DNA of 64,000 nucleotides from Shewanella cyperi (GTDB lineage Bacteria > Pseudomonadota > Gammaproteobacteria > Enterobacterales > Shewanellaceae), in NCBI RefSeq assembly GCF_017354985.1, contig NZ_CP071501.1:887501-951500 (forward strand), given 5' to 3'. A program made the position numbers and the translations under genes. The notes beneath the pieces were generated by a model. It was not told the DNA's origin. It saw only the letters and a program-made list of their open reading frames with translations, and did not search any database. Shown here piece after piece: positions 1 through 9,627 of the stretch. Numbering within the stretch: the stretch's first letter is position 1; every line of letters starts with the position of its first letter.

Positions 1-357
1 CAGCTCCTGCAGCCGGGTTTCCTCATCAATGAAGTTGGCCGGATCTTTGGCTTCCTCCAAACGACGCTTGAGGCTGCCATAAAGGGCACCGTCGGTACCT
101 GCATCCAGCGCCAGCTGCTTGACCAGGGGCGCCAGCGCGGGCTTTTGCGACTCCAACAAGCCGGCATAGTGCTCCAGCAGCATGGCGTTGCGTATGCTGC
201 CTTGCTGAAGCTGCTCGCCGAGACTGGCGATTCTCGACTCGCTGAGCTGGCTGTACTTGTTGATTTGCGCCGCCACCTGCTCCTGGCGGTTGTCACCACA
301 ACCGGCCAGTAAAAGCAGTAACGCGGCCACCAGGGCTCGGGTAAGCATACCTGCCAT
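1..357 (-). CDS. putative lipoprotein, 3' part outside the window
   Basis: The reading frame runs off the left edge, so only the first 119 codons are visible. The N-terminus has a short basic start, a leucine-rich hydrophobic core and the lipobox LLLAGC followed by GDN, so it is probably exported by Sec and lipidated at that cysteine. The remainder is polar and probably helical, with a run of K/R/E/Q residues. A second in-frame ATG lies three codons in (at 348) and is also a possible start. It is divergent from glnE with about 205 bp between. I do not recognise the family and infer no function beyond an envelope lipoprotein. Confidence 0.6.
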   Translation of the reverse strand, partial: MAGMLTRALVAALLLLLAGCGDNRQEQVAAQINKYSQLSESRIASLGEQLQQGSIRNAMLLEHYAGLLESQKPALAPLVKQLALDAGTDGALYGSLKRRLEEAKDPANFIDEETRLQEL

Positions 358-562
358 TTTCTCTCCCAATGCACCGCTGCGGCCGGGATCACGAATTATC
401 TTCTTTGCCGATATGCCGCAAGCGGATGTTTATAGTAACCTTATTCCCAGTCGTTCCAATCCAGGGGACGGTAGCCGGGGATGGTGCACCCGGAAGGGCG
501 CAGCCCTATCTATAGCATTAATGACATAATATGTCGACAGTCAACTTTGCCAGGGAATATGT

Positions 563-3418
563 ATGCTTAAGCCTTTATCGCCCCCGCCAACCGCCATCAG
601 GGATGCCGCCGTAATACCCATGGAGCGTCTGCAGGAGATCTGGGGCGAAGGCCTGGCGGCCCTGAGTGCCGAGCAGCGGCTGGAGCTGGAAACCGTACTC
701 GGGCTCAGCGATTTTATTGCCCGGGAACTGTGCCGCCATCCCGAGTGGATCCCCGAGTATTTTGCCGGTCAGCTGGAAAAAGTAGAACGCAGTGAGTTCG
801 ACAAAAAACTGCACCAGGATTTGACCAATGTCCGCAGTGAAGACGAAGCCAAGGCTGTGCTGCGCCAGTTCCGCAATCGGCACATGGTGCGCCTGGCCTG
901 GCGTGATTTTCTCGGTTACAGCGAACTGGAAGAATCCCTGCTGGACATTTCGGCCCTGGCGGAGGCGCTGATCGTCGCCGCCCGGGATTGGCTGTACCAG
1001 GACATGTGTCAGAGCCTGGGCACGCCGGTGGACGGCAATGGCCGGCCCCAGACGCTGATGATCCTCGGTATGGGCAAGCTTGGTGGCCGGGAGCTGAATT
1101 TCTCCTCCGACATCGACCTTATCTTCACCTTCCCCGAACACGGCGAAACCCAGGGAGGCCGTCGCAGCCTCGACAACCAACAGTTTTTTATCCGCATGGG
1201 CCAGCGCCTGGTGAACCTGCTAAACCAGGTGACAGTGGATGGCTTCGTGTTCCGGGTGGATATGCGCCTGCGCCCCTACGGCGAAAGCGGTCCCCTGGTG
1301 GTCAGCTTCAGCGCCCTGGAAGATTACTACCAGGAGCAGGGCCGCGACTGGGAACGTTATGCCATGGTCAAGGCCCGGGCCCTCGGCCCCTGGAGCAGCG
1401 ACAGCGACGAGCTGCACAGCCTGCTGCGCCCCTTTGTGTACCGTCGTTATATCGACTTTTCCGCCATCGAATCCCTGCGGCGCATGAAACAGCTTATCGC
1501 CCAGGAGGTGCGCCGCCGTCAGCTCAAGGACAATATCAAGCTCGGCGCCGGCGGCATCCGTGAGGTGGAGTTCGTGGTGCAATCCTTCCAGCTTATTCGC
1601 GGTGGCCGGGAGCCGGCGCTGCGCACCCAGAGTCTGTTCGGTGCCATAGACACCCTCTACAGCCTGGGTCAGTTGGAATACCTGGCGGTGGATGAACTCA
1701 AACACAGCTATCTGCTGCTCAGACGGGTGGAAAACCTGCTGCAGGCCATAGATGACAAGCAAACCCAGACCCTGCCTGATAACCCGCTGGACTGGCAACG
1801 ACTGTGCTATGCCATGGAGCTGGCCAACGAAATCGATTTGCGTACCCATCTGGAAGCAGCCATGGGCAAGATCCATCGCCATTTCCGCGCCACAGTCGGC
1901 GGCGAGGAGGGGGACGATAACCAGGAGCACTGGACCCACCAATTCTGGAACGTGCAGCAGGACGATCACGCCGAGGCCCTGCTCAGGGATCAGCAAATCG
2001 ATGACCCGGATTTCTGGCCCCTGCTCAGCGCCTGGCGCGACACAGTGAGTCGCCGCTCCATCGGTCCCCGCGGCCGCGAGACCCTCGACAAGCTGATGCC
2101 GCGGCTGCTGGCGGAGCTGGTGGCCATGCCCCAGCCCTCCAAGGCGTTCAAGCCGGTGTTCGGCGTGGTGGAGCAGGTGCTGACCCGCACTACCTACCTG
2201 GAGTTGCTGTGCGAAAATCCCGGCGCCCGGGCCCAGCTGGTGAGCCTGTGCTGCGCCAGTCCCTGGATTGCCACCCAGCTGGCTCGTTTCCCCATGCTGC
2301 TGGACGAGCTTATCGACCCGGCCCAGCTGTACGACACCACCTCCCTGGATGACTATGGCAGCGAGTTGCGCCAGTACCTGCTGCGGGTACCCGAAGAGGA
2401 CATGGAACAGCAAATGGAGGCGCTGCGGCAATTCAAGCTGTCGCAGCAGCTGAAAATCGCCAGCGCCGATGTCACCGGGGTGTTGCCTATCATGCAGGTC
2501 AGCGATCACCTGACCTTCCTTGCCGAGGCCATCATCGAGCAGGTGGTACACCAGGCCTGGCAACAGGTGTCGGCCCGCCACGGGATCCCGGAACACCTGA
2601 CACCGGGGCAGATGGGCTTTGCCGTGGTCGGTTACGGCAAGCTTGGCGGTATTGAGCTGGGGTATGGTTCGGATCTCGACCTGGTGTTCCTGCACAACTA
2701 CCAGGGCAGCGGCATGACCAATGGCGATAAGCCGATTGAGATAAGTCACTTCTATTTGAAGCTGGCCCAGCGCATTCTGCACCTGTTCTCCACCCGCACC
2801 ACCTCAGGCGAGCTGTACGAGGTGGACATGCGCCTGCGGCCCTCCGGCGCCTCCGGCCTGCTGGTAAGCGAGATTGAACGCTTCGGCGAATACCAGCGCG
2901 ACGAGGCCTGGACATGGGAGCATCAGGCCCTGGTGCGCTCACGCTTTGTGTTCGGCGACAACCCGCTGGCGGTGCGCTTCAGCGCCATCCGCGCCGAGGT
3001 GCTGGCCAAAGAGCGTGACGCCGACAAACTCAAGGCCGAGGTGCGTGATATGCGCACCAAGATGCGTGAGCACCTGCTGAAGGTGGACAGCGGCATGTTT
3101 GACCTCAAGCAGAGCGCCGGCGGCATTGCCGACATAGAATTTATTGCCCAGTATCTGGTGCTGGCCAACAGTCACAACTGGCCGGAAATGGCGGTGTGGA
3201 GCGACAATGTGCGCATCTTTCAGACCGCGGCCGAACTGGAGCTGCTGGAGCTGCCGGTGGCCCAGCACCTGACCCAGGCCTATTGCACCTTAAGGGATGA
3301 AAACCACAGGTTGACCCTGGCCGGTCAGGCAGGGCAACTGCCGCTGGATCAGGTGGAGGACCATGTGGAGCGGGTCTGTACCATTTACGAGGCCGTGCTC
3401 GGCGCAGGGGCGAATTAG
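563..3418 (+). CDS. glnE: bifunctional glutamine synthetase adenylyltransferase/adenylyl-removing enzyme
   Basis: At 951 residues it has the usual GlnE length. GlnE adds AMP to, and removes it from, the active-site tyrosine of glutamine synthetase, under control of PII and glutamine. Two nucleotidyltransferase domains are visible. The N-terminal adenylyl-removing one has [18 protein letters not shown] near residue 170, and the C-terminal adenylylating one has [18 protein letters not shown] near residue 690. Both keep the D-x-D metal-binding pair. The gene is single, with about 205 bp of upstream DNA, and its stop codon overlaps the stop of the convergent LysR gene by 4 bp. It links functionally to gltBD at 41.9-47.8 kb, since both act in ammonium assimilation. 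Confidence 0.97.
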   Translation: MLKPLSPPPTAIRDAAVIPMERLQEIWGEGLAALSAEQRLELETVLGLSDFIARELCRHPEWIPEYFAGQLEKVERSEFDKKLHQDLTNVRSEDEAKAVLRQFRNRHMVRLAWRDFLGYSELEESLLDISALAEALIVAARDWLYQDMCQSLGTPVDGNGRPQTLMILGMGKLGGRELNFSSDIDLIFTFPEHGETQGGRRSLDNQQFFIRMGQRLVNLLNQVTVDGFVFRVDMRLRPYGESGPLVVSFSALEDYYQEQGRDWERYAMVKARALGPWSSDSDELHSLLRPFVYRRYIDFSAIESLRRMKQLIAQEVRRRQLKDNIKLGAGGIREVEFVVQSFQLIRGGREPALRTQSLFGAIDTLYSLGQLEYLAVDELKHSYLLLRRVENLLQAIDDKQTQTLPDNPLDWQRLCYAMELANEIDLRTHLEAAMGKIHRHFRATVGGEEGDDNQEHWTHQFWNVQQDDHAEALLRDQQIDDPDFWPLLSAWRDTVSRRSIGPRGRETLDKLMPRLLAELVAMPQPSKAFKPVFGVVEQVLTRTTYLELLCENPGARAQLVSLCCASPWIATQLARFPMLLDELIDPAQLYDTTSLDDYGSELRQYLLRVPEEDMEQQMEALRQFKLSQQLKIASADVTGVLPIMQVSDHLTFLAEAIIEQVVHQAWQQVSARHGIPEHLTPGQMGFAVVGYGKLGGIELGYGSDLDLVFLHNYQGSGMTNGDKPIEISHFYLKLAQRILHLFSTRTTSGELYEVDMRLRPSGASGLLVSEIERFGEYQRDEAWTWEHQALVRSRFVFGDNPLAVRFSAIRAEVLAKERDADKLKAEVRDMRTKMREHLLKVDSGMFDLKQSAGGIADIEFIAQYLVLANSHNWPEMAVWSDNVRIFQTAAELELLELPVAQHLTQAYCTLRDENHRLTLAGQAGQLPLDQVEDHVERVCTIYEAVLGAGAN

Positions 3419-4296
3419 TAGGCGCTTCCTGACATCAGCAGGTCGCAATGGCGCTGAATTTCCCGGGCCAGGAACTGCAGTTCGGGCCCGGCGACGGGGG
3501 CCTGATGCAAGGCCAGCTCCATGGGTAAGGCCGGGGGCAGGGCTTGCACCTCGCTATGTTGCCCGGGTCTGAGCAGGCGGGCCGGCAGCAGGCTGACACC
3601 CAGGCCCGCCGCCACGGCACACAGCACCCCTTCGAGGGAGTTGCTGCTGTAGGTCAGTTGCCAGGGGATGCCGGCCTCATCCAACAGCTGGCCCATTTCA
3701 TTGCGATACAGCCCCCCCGGTGGAAAAGACACCAGGGGCAAGGGCTGCCCGCTGTCAAACTGCCAGCCCTTGGCTGCCATCCAGCACAGGGGTTCGGGCC
3801 AGCTGGCCCGGGCGCTGTGCTCAGCCTGGCGCTGCTTTATCAACACCAGATCCAATTCTCCTTCCCTGAATCCCTGGTACAGGGGCTTACTGAGCCCTGA
3901 GCTGAGCTCCAGGCGCAGATCCGGATACTGTGCTCGAACTGCCTGCAGAACCGGCATCAGGGTATCACCGGCAAAGTCTTCGGCAACCCCGAGCCGCAGC
4001 AGGCGTTGACGCTGCATAGTGCTGCCGGCCTCCAACATCAGCGCCAGTATGTTTCTGGCATAACTCAGAAGACGCTCGCCCTCCGGCGTCGGCACTGCAT
4101 AGCGGCCCTTGCGGTCGAGCAGCTCATAGCCCAATTGCTGCTCAAGCCGTTTAAGCTGCTGACTGACGGTGGACTGGGTCAGGTGGGTGGCCGCCGCAGC
4201 GCGGGTGAAACTGCCGCTGTCGGCCACGGCCACAAAGGCGCGCAGCAATACGGGATCCAAAAGTCCCTGGTTCGCGGGAGAGGCCGGGTCTGTCAT
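3415..4296 (-). CDS. LysR-family transcriptional regulator
   Basis: This 293-residue protein has an N-terminal winged helix-turn-helix (residues about 15-75, with [20 protein letters not shown] and a following [11 protein letters not shown]) and a C-terminal periplasmic-binding-like effector domain, the standard LysR architecture. It is divergent from the exported amidohydrolase at 4432, and the 135-bp gap between them holds a perfect 15-bp palindrome. LysR proteins usually control the divergent neighbour, so I infer that it regulates the amidohydrolase. The effector is unknown. Its tail overlaps glnE by 4 bp on the opposite strand. Confidence 0.9.
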   Translation of the reverse strand: MTDPASPANQGLLDPVLLRAFVAVADSGSFTRAAAATHLTQSTVSQQLKRLEQQLGYELLDRKGRYAVPTPEGERLLSYARNILALMLEAGSTMQRQRLLRLGVAEDFAGDTLMPVLQAVRAQYPDLRLELSSGLSKPLYQGFREGELDLVLIKQRQAEHSARASWPEPLCWMAAKGWQFDSGQPLPLVSFPPGGLYRNEMGQLLDEAGIPWQLTYSSNSLEGVLCAVAAGLGVSLLPARLLRPGQHSEVQALPPALPMELALHQAPVAGPELQFLAREIQRHCDLLMSGSAY

Positions 4297-4326
4297 AGAG
4301 TTCAGTCTGTTTTCGGTTTAAGTCGT

Positions 4327-4341
4327 AGTGGAAAATCCACT
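4327..4341. promoter_or_regulatory. candidate LysR operator (AGTGGA-AAA-TCCACT)
   Basis: A perfect inverted repeat with 6-bp arms and a 3-bp centre sits in the divergent gap between the LysR gene and the amidohydrolase gene, about 30 bp upstream of the regulator start and 90 bp upstream of the amidohydrolase start. That is the expected place for an autoregulatory LysR recognition site. The symmetry is seen directly; the binding is inference. Confidence 0.4.
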
Positions 4342-4431
4342 GATGATTATTTCTTTATTTAATTTCTAAATCAATTTGTCCGCCCCTAGACTGGGTTGAT
4401 TACAACAATATTCCCAAAAGGACCCAAGCCC

Positions 4432-5898
4432 ATGCCCCTGCTCAAGCTCTCTTCTCCTCATCCCGGAAAGCACCCAAGCCTTGTTTCCGCACTCTGCCTG
4501 GCCTTGGCCTTGGCTGCACCACTTCAGGCCGAGACCCTGAAACTGACCCATTTCCAGCTGGTGGACGTGGAGCAGGGACGGCTGCTGCAGGACAGGCAAA
4601 TGCTGATTGAAGATGGCCGCATAGTGCGTATCGCCCCGGCAACCGAGGTGCTGGTGGCGGACAGCAGTCGGGATCTGGGGGGCCGGTATCTGATGCCGTC
4701 GCTGTGGGATATGCATGTGCACTTTGAGGGCCGGGAGTTGGTGGAGGACAATGCACTGTTGCTGCCCCTGTACCTTGCTTACGGCATCACGGCGGTGCGG
4801 GAAGCGGCCAGCGATCTCGCCCCCGAGGTCATGGTGTGGCGTAAGCAAATCGCCAATGGTGAGCGTGTGGGGCCGCGTATTTTCTCCGCCGGGCAAAAAT
4901 TTGAGGGCATAGATTCCCTTTGGAATGGCGATCTGGAAGTGGGCGATGAGGCGGCCATGGCGCGGGGTATGGACAAGCTCACCGCCATGGGGGTGGATTT
5001 TATCAAGATCACCGAAAACACATTGCAACCGGAACTCTATCTGAAAACCGTGGCCGAGGCGCGTCGCCGTGGCTACCGGGTATCAAGCCACATTCCTTAT
5101 GGCGTCTCTGTGGCTGAGGCCGCGAATGCCGGGCTGTCGAGCATAGAGCATCTGTCCTATGTGCTGCGCCTTGGGCATCAGGATGAGCCGGAGATAGCGG
5201 CATCGGTGCGCTCCGGCACCCTGGAAGTCAAGGAGGCTGCGGCCCGTTATGGCCTGGGATTCGATCAGACCCTGGCCGACAAGGGCTACCGCATGCTTGC
5301 CGCCCAAGGTGTGGCCGTGACCCCAACCCTGATAGGCGGTTATCAGCTGGCCAACCTCGACGCTACCGACCACAGTGCCGACGGCTTTTTGCGTTACCTG
5401 ACCTCGGCCTTCACCGACAAATACAGTTGGCGCATTGAGCGCATGGGCGAGCAAACGCCGGCCCAATGGCAAGCCCGAAAGCAGAAGTATCAGGATGAAG
5501 CGGCGCAGCTATCCAGGTTGGACGCGGCCGGGGTCATGTTGCTGGCGGGCAGTGATTCGGCAGCGCTCAATACCTATGTGTACCCGGCTGAGGGGCTGCA
5601 CAGCGAGCTGCAACTGTGGCAGCAGGCGGGATTGAGCCCGGCGAGAATTTTGCGTGCCGCCACCCTCGACGGCGCCAGATTTATGGGACTGGAAAAGGAT
5701 TATGGCAGCATAGCCGAGGGCAAGCGGGCGGATCTCTTGCTGCTGCGTGCCAACCCCTTGGCGGACATCAGCGCCACCATGCAGATAGAGGCGTTAATCC
5801 AGGGTGGCGAATTCCATGAAAGGGCGCAGCTGGACACCTGGCTTGGCAATGCAGCCGCTGCGGTGCAGATCCTCAATACCGGCCGCCGCGGGATTTAA
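4432..5898 (+). CDS. exported amidohydrolase-superfamily metal-dependent hydrolase
   Basis: I chose the ATG at 4432 because AAAGGA lies just upstream and because it places a clean signal peptide (hydrophobic LVSALCLALALAAP, cleavage near LQA/ET) at the N-terminus; an ATG 36 bp earlier lacks these. The 488-residue product has the superfamily metal ligands: MWDMHVHFEG (HxH) after the small beta domain, FIKIT, SSHIPYG, SIEHLSY and the late aspartate in LLAGSDSA. The C-terminal GSIAEGKRADLLLL segment is typical of imidazolonepropionase-like and prolidase-like members. The substrate cannot be read from sequence; secreted relatives cleave dipeptides or cyclic amides. Its last 4 bp overlap zapE, which converges on it. 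Confidence 0.85.
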   Translation: MPLLKLSSPHPGKHPSLVSALCLALALAAPLQAETLKLTHFQLVDVEQGRLLQDRQMLIEDGRIVRIAPATEVLVADSSRDLGGRYLMPSLWDMHVHFEGRELVEDNALLLPLYLAYGITAVREAASDLAPEVMVWRKQIANGERVGPRIFSAGQKFEGIDSLWNGDLEVGDEAAMARGMDKLTAMGVDFIKITENTLQPELYLKTVAEARRRGYRVSSHIPYGVSVAEAANAGLSSIEHLSYVLRLGHQDEPEIAASVRSGTLEVKEAAARYGLGFDQTLADKGYRMLAAQGVAVTPTLIGGYQLANLDATDHSADGFLRYLTSAFTDKYSWRIERMGEQTPAQWQARKQKYQDEAAQLSRLDAAGVMLLAGSDSAALNTYVYPAEGLHSELQLWQQAGLSPARILRAATLDGARFMGLEKDYGSIAEGKRADLLLLRANPLADISATMQIEALIQGGEFHERAQLDTWLGNAAAAVQILNTGRRGI

Positions 5899-7058
5899 CC
5901 CGGCCAGTCGGCGCGCAGCATCTGCTGCAGCCGGCTGTGGGTGCGGCGAAATTCAAAACTCAGGGCGCCCTGACAATACAGCTCGGTCAATGGCACCAGG
6001 GTGTGCAGGTACAGCTGTTTACCCTGGTCATAAAATTCGTCCACCAGGGCGATAAAGCGCCGGGCGGCATCGTCCTCCGGCGCATAGCTGAGGATGCGCT
6101 CGCCTGTGGCCGTGGCCTCAACCCCATCTTCGGTACCGCGGGCGCGGATCCAGCCCCTGGGCTCGCCGCCGAGGCGCGGCACATCGCTGAGCACCAGCAA
6201 GTCAAACTGCTCTGCCAGCGCCATGTAATCGAGCTGGGACCTGGGCCCTTCACAGAGGGCGTTAAAGTTGAACCAGGCTCGTCCGGCTCCGGCGCGAACC
6301 GCGGCTATGGGCCGTCCCAGCACCTGCACCTCAAGTGCATTCTTCCCCTTTTCACTGAGCAAGGCATCATTGAACAAGGCATCGAAATTGGGTTCACCCC
6401 CCAGTTGCCAGCGCGGCAGCGGGCCGTGGGGAATATCCGTTGCCATAGTTTTTAGCCTGTGATCCCGCTTGCCATCGAGGTGAATCGACTCCAGTTGCTG
6501 CTCCAGCAGGGCAATGGCGGGCAGGAAGCGCTCCCGCTGCAGCCCGTTCTCATACAGCCTGGGGATGGGGGTATTGGAGGTCGCCACCAGCAGCACTCCC
6601 TGCTCGAACAGGGCCTCGCACAGGCGCCCGAGTATGATGGCATCCCCTATGTCGGAGACAAAAAACTCATCAAAGCAGAGCACCTTACAGTCTTTGGCCA
6701 ACTCCCGCGCAAGGTGCTTAAGGGGATCCCTGACGCCGCTGAGCAGGTTCAGTTCCCTGTGGATCCGGGCCATAAAACGGTGAAAGTGCAGCCTGAGGCT
6801 GGGCATGTTACCGAGGGAGGCGTGAAACAGGTCCATCAGCAGGGTCTTGCCGCGGCCCACATCGCCCCAGAGATAGAGACCGCGGCCGCGCTCGCCCACA
6901 TTGAGCCCTTCGAATCGCTGTTGCAGTGCCGCCAGCGCCGCCTGCTGGGCGGGATCAAAGTCCAGCGCCAGCTGTTGGCACAACTGGTGATAGCGCCCGT
7001 AGGGCGAGTTGGCATCTAAGGGAGAGTTGGCATCAAAGGCGTGGCTGCTGTCCGGCAT
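5895..7058 (-). CDS. zapE: cell division ATPase ZapE (AFG1/YhcM family)
   Basis: A 387-residue AAA-type ATPase. The Walker A motif is GDVGRGKT near residue 65, Walker B is LCFDEFFVSD near 125, and the tail matches the AFG1/ZapE family. In E. coli, ZapE associates with the Z-ring under stress and at low oxygen; the mitochondrial homologue AFG1 helps degrade respiratory-chain subunits. The N-terminus carries a short imperfect duplication (FDANSPLDANSPYGRYHQL). It is a single gene whose stop overlaps that of the amidohydrolase. Confidence 0.92.
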   Translation of the reverse strand: MPDSSHAFDANSPLDANSPYGRYHQLCQQLALDFDPAQQAALAALQQRFEGLNVGERGRGLYLWGDVGRGKTLLMDLFHASLGNMPSLRLHFHRFMARIHRELNLLSGVRDPLKHLARELAKDCKVLCFDEFFVSDIGDAIILGRLCEALFEQGVLLVATSNTPIPRLYENGLQRERFLPAIALLEQQLESIHLDGKRDHRLKTMATDIPHGPLPRWQLGGEPNFDALFNDALLSEKGKNALEVQVLGRPIAAVRAGAGRAWFNFNALCEGPRSQLDYMALAEQFDLLVLSDVPRLGGEPRGWIRARGTEDGVEATATGERILSYAPEDDAARRFIALVDEFYDQGKQLYLHTLVPLTELYCQGALSFEFRRTHSRLQQMLRADWPG

Positions 7059-7190
7059 CTGCTTGGCAATAAGATAAACAAGGCCGTCAGTATACCAGCC
7101 CGGCGGCAGTCCTTGGAGTCTTGCGGCGGATCTCCTATGCTGGTGGCCATTTCAGTCCCGCATACCGGGATGTTTGGCGAGGTAGAAGGC

Positions 7191-7757
7191 ATGAGTGGGG
7201 AAAACACGCCCGTGGGCCTGGGCGATGGCAATTATCAATTTGGCGTCTGCATAGGCAACAGGCCGCCCTTTATGGGCTTGCAGCAGCTGGATAGTTGCCG
7301 TCCCCTGGTGGCGGGTGAGATCAAGGCCATAGGGGATGCCTGTGGCAATGGCTGGCGCAAGGTGTTCAATGTCTACGCCAAACTGCTGTGGGCCATGAAG
7401 CAAGCGGGATTGGCGCAAGAGCCGCCGCTGGCCCGGCTAGAGGAATTTTCGGAATGGCAGCAGTACCGGGATGACCTCTTGCTGCAACCGGGCTCGGGGA
7501 CGGCGCTGCTGTTTGAGCCCCCCGCAACCCTTGATGACGGCCGAGTGCACCTCATCATGGGCCGCACCTGGGCCAAGCAGTTACTGGACGAGGGGCGGCT
7601 GGTGGCCGAGCTGGACTGGCTTAATCCTGAGTTTGCCATCGACCGCCGCAGGCGGCTGATTGTCTGCCCCTACTTCGACTACCGCCAGCTGTCTGATATC
7701 AAGATAGAATTTCTGGTGTCCCTGCTGGCTGAGGGATTTGATTGGTCCGGTGCCTGA
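7191..7757 (+). CDS. conserved hypothetical protein (possibly DUF6942)
   Basis: A 188-residue soluble protein with no signal peptide or membrane segment. Recognisable stretches are GVCIGNRPPF near the start, NGWRKVFNVYAKLLWAM in the middle and LIMGRTWAKQLL later. It resembles what I remember of a Shewanella/Vibrio family labelled DUF6942, but I cannot verify this. I chose the ATG at 7191 with GAGGT upstream; an in-frame ATG at 7137 is an alternative. It is divergent from zapE and its 3' end overlaps the convergent four-helix membrane gene by 59 bp, an unusually long tail-to-tail overlap. No function is inferred. Confidence 0.65.
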   Translation: MSGENTPVGLGDGNYQFGVCIGNRPPFMGLQQLDSCRPLVAGEIKAIGDACGNGWRKVFNVYAKLLWAMKQAGLAQEPPLARLEEFSEWQQYRDDLLLQPGSGTALLFEPPATLDDGRVHLIMGRTWAKQLLDEGRLVAELDWLNPEFAIDRRRRLIVCPYFDYRQLSDIKIEFLVSLLAEGFDWSGA

Positions 7758-8229
7758 CAGACTGCCTGTGTTTGGCCGCCTCTATGGTTGCCCGCCTGAC
7801 CTTGATGCCATGGTGCCAGTGCCAGAGGAACAGCAGCAGCAGCAGGTTCCCCAGGCCTGAGTGCAGCAGGCTGGCGTAAAGTTGCCAATCTTCGTCGCCA
7901 AGGTAATAGAGCCCAAGCCCCGTCAGTGCCAGCAACAGCAGTGACAACGTCAGGATCAGACCGCTGCGGTGGTTCTCGCGCCGACGCCAACCGGCGCGGA
8001 TATGCACCTGCCACAGGGCGCCGAGCAGCAGCAACAGGCCGTAGGCCGCCAGCATATGGCTCACCACTATGGGTTGGCGCCAGCCATGAGCGAGTTGGAT
8101 GCCCACATCCAGCTCCAGTTTGAATTCCGCAACCCAGGGCAGCATGGCCAGGCCCGACAAGCCCACCAGCGCCATGGCGCCAATCAGTAAATAGAAAAAT
8201 CCGTTGGGATAACCATTGAGCCTTTTCAT
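7699..8229 (-). CDS. four-helix integral membrane protein, last gene of the Fur-linked flavin operon
   Basis: The 176-residue product has about four hydrophobic segments (residues about 10-32, 50-75, 85-105 and 115-140) and histidines in or near them: VVSHMLAAYG, LHSGLGN and LWHWHHG. This is compatible with a small b-type cytochrome, although haem ligation is only a guess. I chose the ATG at 8229 with GAGGA upstream; an earlier in-frame ATG at 8265 lies inside apbE. The ribosome site overlaps the apbE stop codon, so translation is probably coupled. A quinol-linked membrane partner passing electrons to the FMN protein of the same operon would fit the context. Confidence 0.75.
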   Translation of the reverse strand: MKRLNGYPNGFFYLLIGAMALVGLSGLAMLPWVAEFKLELDVGIQLAHGWRQPIVVSHMLAAYGLLLLLGALWQVHIRAGWRRRENHRSGLILTLSLLLLALTGLGLYYLGDEDWQLYASLLHSGLGNLLLLLFLWHWHHGIKVRRATIEAAKHRQSVRHRTNQIPQPAGTPEILS

Positions 8230-8236
8230 TCTGTCC

Positions 8237-9031
8237 TCAATCAAAATCGACCAGGGTGCCACCAAGCTCCGCCAGCAGCTCGGGGCCTCTGTGCCAGGCA
8301 GCGACCTTGGTCAGGGCATCGGCACGCCAGGCAAAGCGGGCGGCGACACTCAGCATGCGCTCGCCATTGGTGGTCGCATCGCAGAGCAGCAGTGATGGAA
8401 AGCTGGGATCGGCAGCGCCACCGAGGCGTGAGCTGGCGATGGCCATGTTTTCCAATGCCATGGGGGCGCTCAAACCATCGCAACGCCTTTGCCGCAGTGC
8501 CAGGCGCATATCACCGAAAACCCGGATATCACCGCCGGCATTGACGCTGCCGCTTTGAATACCTTGCGCCTTGAGTGCCCTGACCGCCAGATCCACCGCG
8601 TAGCCCTTGGCTATGCCATCCAGGGTCAAGAGCACGGGGCGGGCCAGCCTGGCGCCTTGAGGGCCAAGTTCAATATCCCGCCAACTGCCGAGGGTCAAAA
8701 AATCCCGGGCCTTGTGCCTTGGCAGGGCGCCACGCTCCACCAAAGACCCACCGACCGTGACGTTGAATTTATCCTCTGTCCGCCGCCCAAGGGCCCTGGC
8801 CAGGCGCAGAATCCGCAGGCCGTGGCGCCCCATGGGCTGCCATTGCCCGGGATGGGCGTTGAGCCTGGACAGTTCGCTGTCCGGGCGATGGAAGCTGAGG
8901 CTACTGTCTATCTGCGCCATCACCGCAAAAGCCGCCCCGAAGGCGGCCTGTGCCTTGGCACTGTCATCACAGCGGAGGGTTAACTCCACCAGGGTGCCCA
9001 GCAAGGGCCGGGCGCGGCGTTGCAGTGTCAT
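8237..9031 (-). CDS. apbE: ApbE-family FAD:protein FMN transferase
   Basis: A 264-residue ApbE-like protein, shorter than the usual 330-350 because it lacks an obvious signal peptide. Family features are LLGTLVEL at the N-terminus, NVTVGGSL, LDGIAKGYAVDLAV, GSVNAGGDIRVFG (FAD/Mg site) and ADALTKVA near the C-terminus. ApbE enzymes split FAD and attach FMN to a threonine in a [S/T]GAT-type motif on a target protein. A plausible target, with SGAT, is encoded immediately upstream and overlaps by 4 bp (ATGA). Lack of a signal peptide leaves open whether it acts in the cytoplasm or is exported differently. The operon is probably Fur-controlled. Confidence 0.88.
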   Translation of the reverse strand: MTLQRRARPLLGTLVELTLRCDDSAKAQAAFGAAFAVMAQIDSSLSFHRPDSELSRLNAHPGQWQPMGRHGLRILRLARALGRRTEDKFNVTVGGSLVERGALPRHKARDFLTLGSWRDIELGPQGARLARPVLLTLDGIAKGYAVDLAVRALKAQGIQSGSVNAGGDIRVFGDMRLALRQRRCDGLSAPMALENMAIASSRLGGAADPSFPSLLLCDATTNGERMLSVAARFAWRADALTKVAAWHRGPELLAELGGTLVDFD

Positions 9032-9579
9032 GCGTCTTTGGCAAGGTAAAGCTGTTGTATGGTCAGCAGGCGTTTGACCCCATCGAGCAGGTTACGACAG
9101 CTCAGGGTGGCACCGCTGATGTTGCTGACGTCTTCATCCAGCTTGAAGGGTTGCCCCAGGTGCTTGCCCTTGAACTGATCGCGCCAGGCCTGTTCCCGCA
9201 CCTGACCACCGTGGGTCTCACGATAGCTGAGCACTTCCATTCCCAGCACCTCGCCCTCGGGGCTGATGCCGACCGCATAGGTGATGTATTCATGCTTGCC
9301 TATGACGTCATCGACGATAAACCAGCCACGGAATTCGCCGTTTTCTTCCACCCGCCAAATGGGTTGTTGATCCTGACGCTGGCGGGTGCCGGCCTTGTGC
9401 TTGATCTCGTCCTTGGCATCGCCGTTAAACAGGGTGGGGCGCTCGATAAATTGCGCCTGGGACGAGAACAGCAGCTGCTGGGCCTGGGGAATGCTGAGGT
9501 AATCGGCGGCAACCGCGGGGGCGGCCACCAGGGCCATGGGGATGAACCACAGGCTGTTGTTGAACAGATTGTCTGACAT
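9028..9579 (-). CDS. periplasmic FMN-binding-domain protein
   Basis: The start at 9579 is supported by GAGGAG in the right place; a longer frame to 9606 is less likely. The 183-residue product begins with a signal-like hydrophobic stretch (FIPMALVAAPAVAA) and has the FMN-binding fold: YAVGISPEGEVLGMEVLSYRE in the middle and DVSNISGATLSCRNLLDGV near residue 155, where the threonine of SGAT is the expected site of covalent FMN attachment. ApbE, the enzyme for that modification, is the next gene and overlaps by 4 bp. It is probably an envelope electron carrier, as in NqrC/RnfG relatives. A hairpin terminator lies just upstream of its ribosome site. Confidence 0.85.
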   Translation of the reverse strand: MSDNLFNNSLWFIPMALVAAPAVAADYLSIPQAQQLLFSSQAQFIERPTLFNGDAKDEIKHKAGTRQRQDQQPIWRVEENGEFRGWFIVDDVIGKHEYITYAVGISPEGEVLGMEVLSYRETHGGQVREQAWRDQFKGKHLGQPFKLDEDVSNISGATLSCRNLLDGVKRLLTIQQLYLAKDA

Positions 9580-9591
9580 GGAGAGCTCCTC

Positions 9592-9621
9592 AAAAATGGC
9601 GGGCATGGGACCATGCCCGCC
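9592..9621 (-). terminator. intra-operon hairpin with T-tract
   Basis: On the minus strand an 11-bp perfect stem (GGCGGGCATGG / CCATGCCCGCC) with a 2-nt centre is followed by ATTTTTG. It lies between the stop of the beta-barrel gene and the start of the FMN-binding gene, so it should end most transcripts after the first gene and let a fraction read through. Confidence 0.7.
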
Positions 9622-9627
9622 GCGGCA

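Noticed and set aside
1220-2782. Long antisense open frame (520 codons) opposite glnE
   Set aside because: It mirrors the coding frame of glnE in a GC-rich sequence, has Q/H/G-rich meaningless text and no ribosome site. The same applies to the frames opposite rpoD (12323-13759), gltD (41927-43321), gltB (45446-47152), hemL (28117-29343) and clcA (31507-32511).
8237-9031. apbE as part of an Nqr/Rnf sodium pump locus
   Set aside because: No nqr or rnf subunits are nearby; the neighbours are an FMN-binding protein, a barrel and a four-helix protein.
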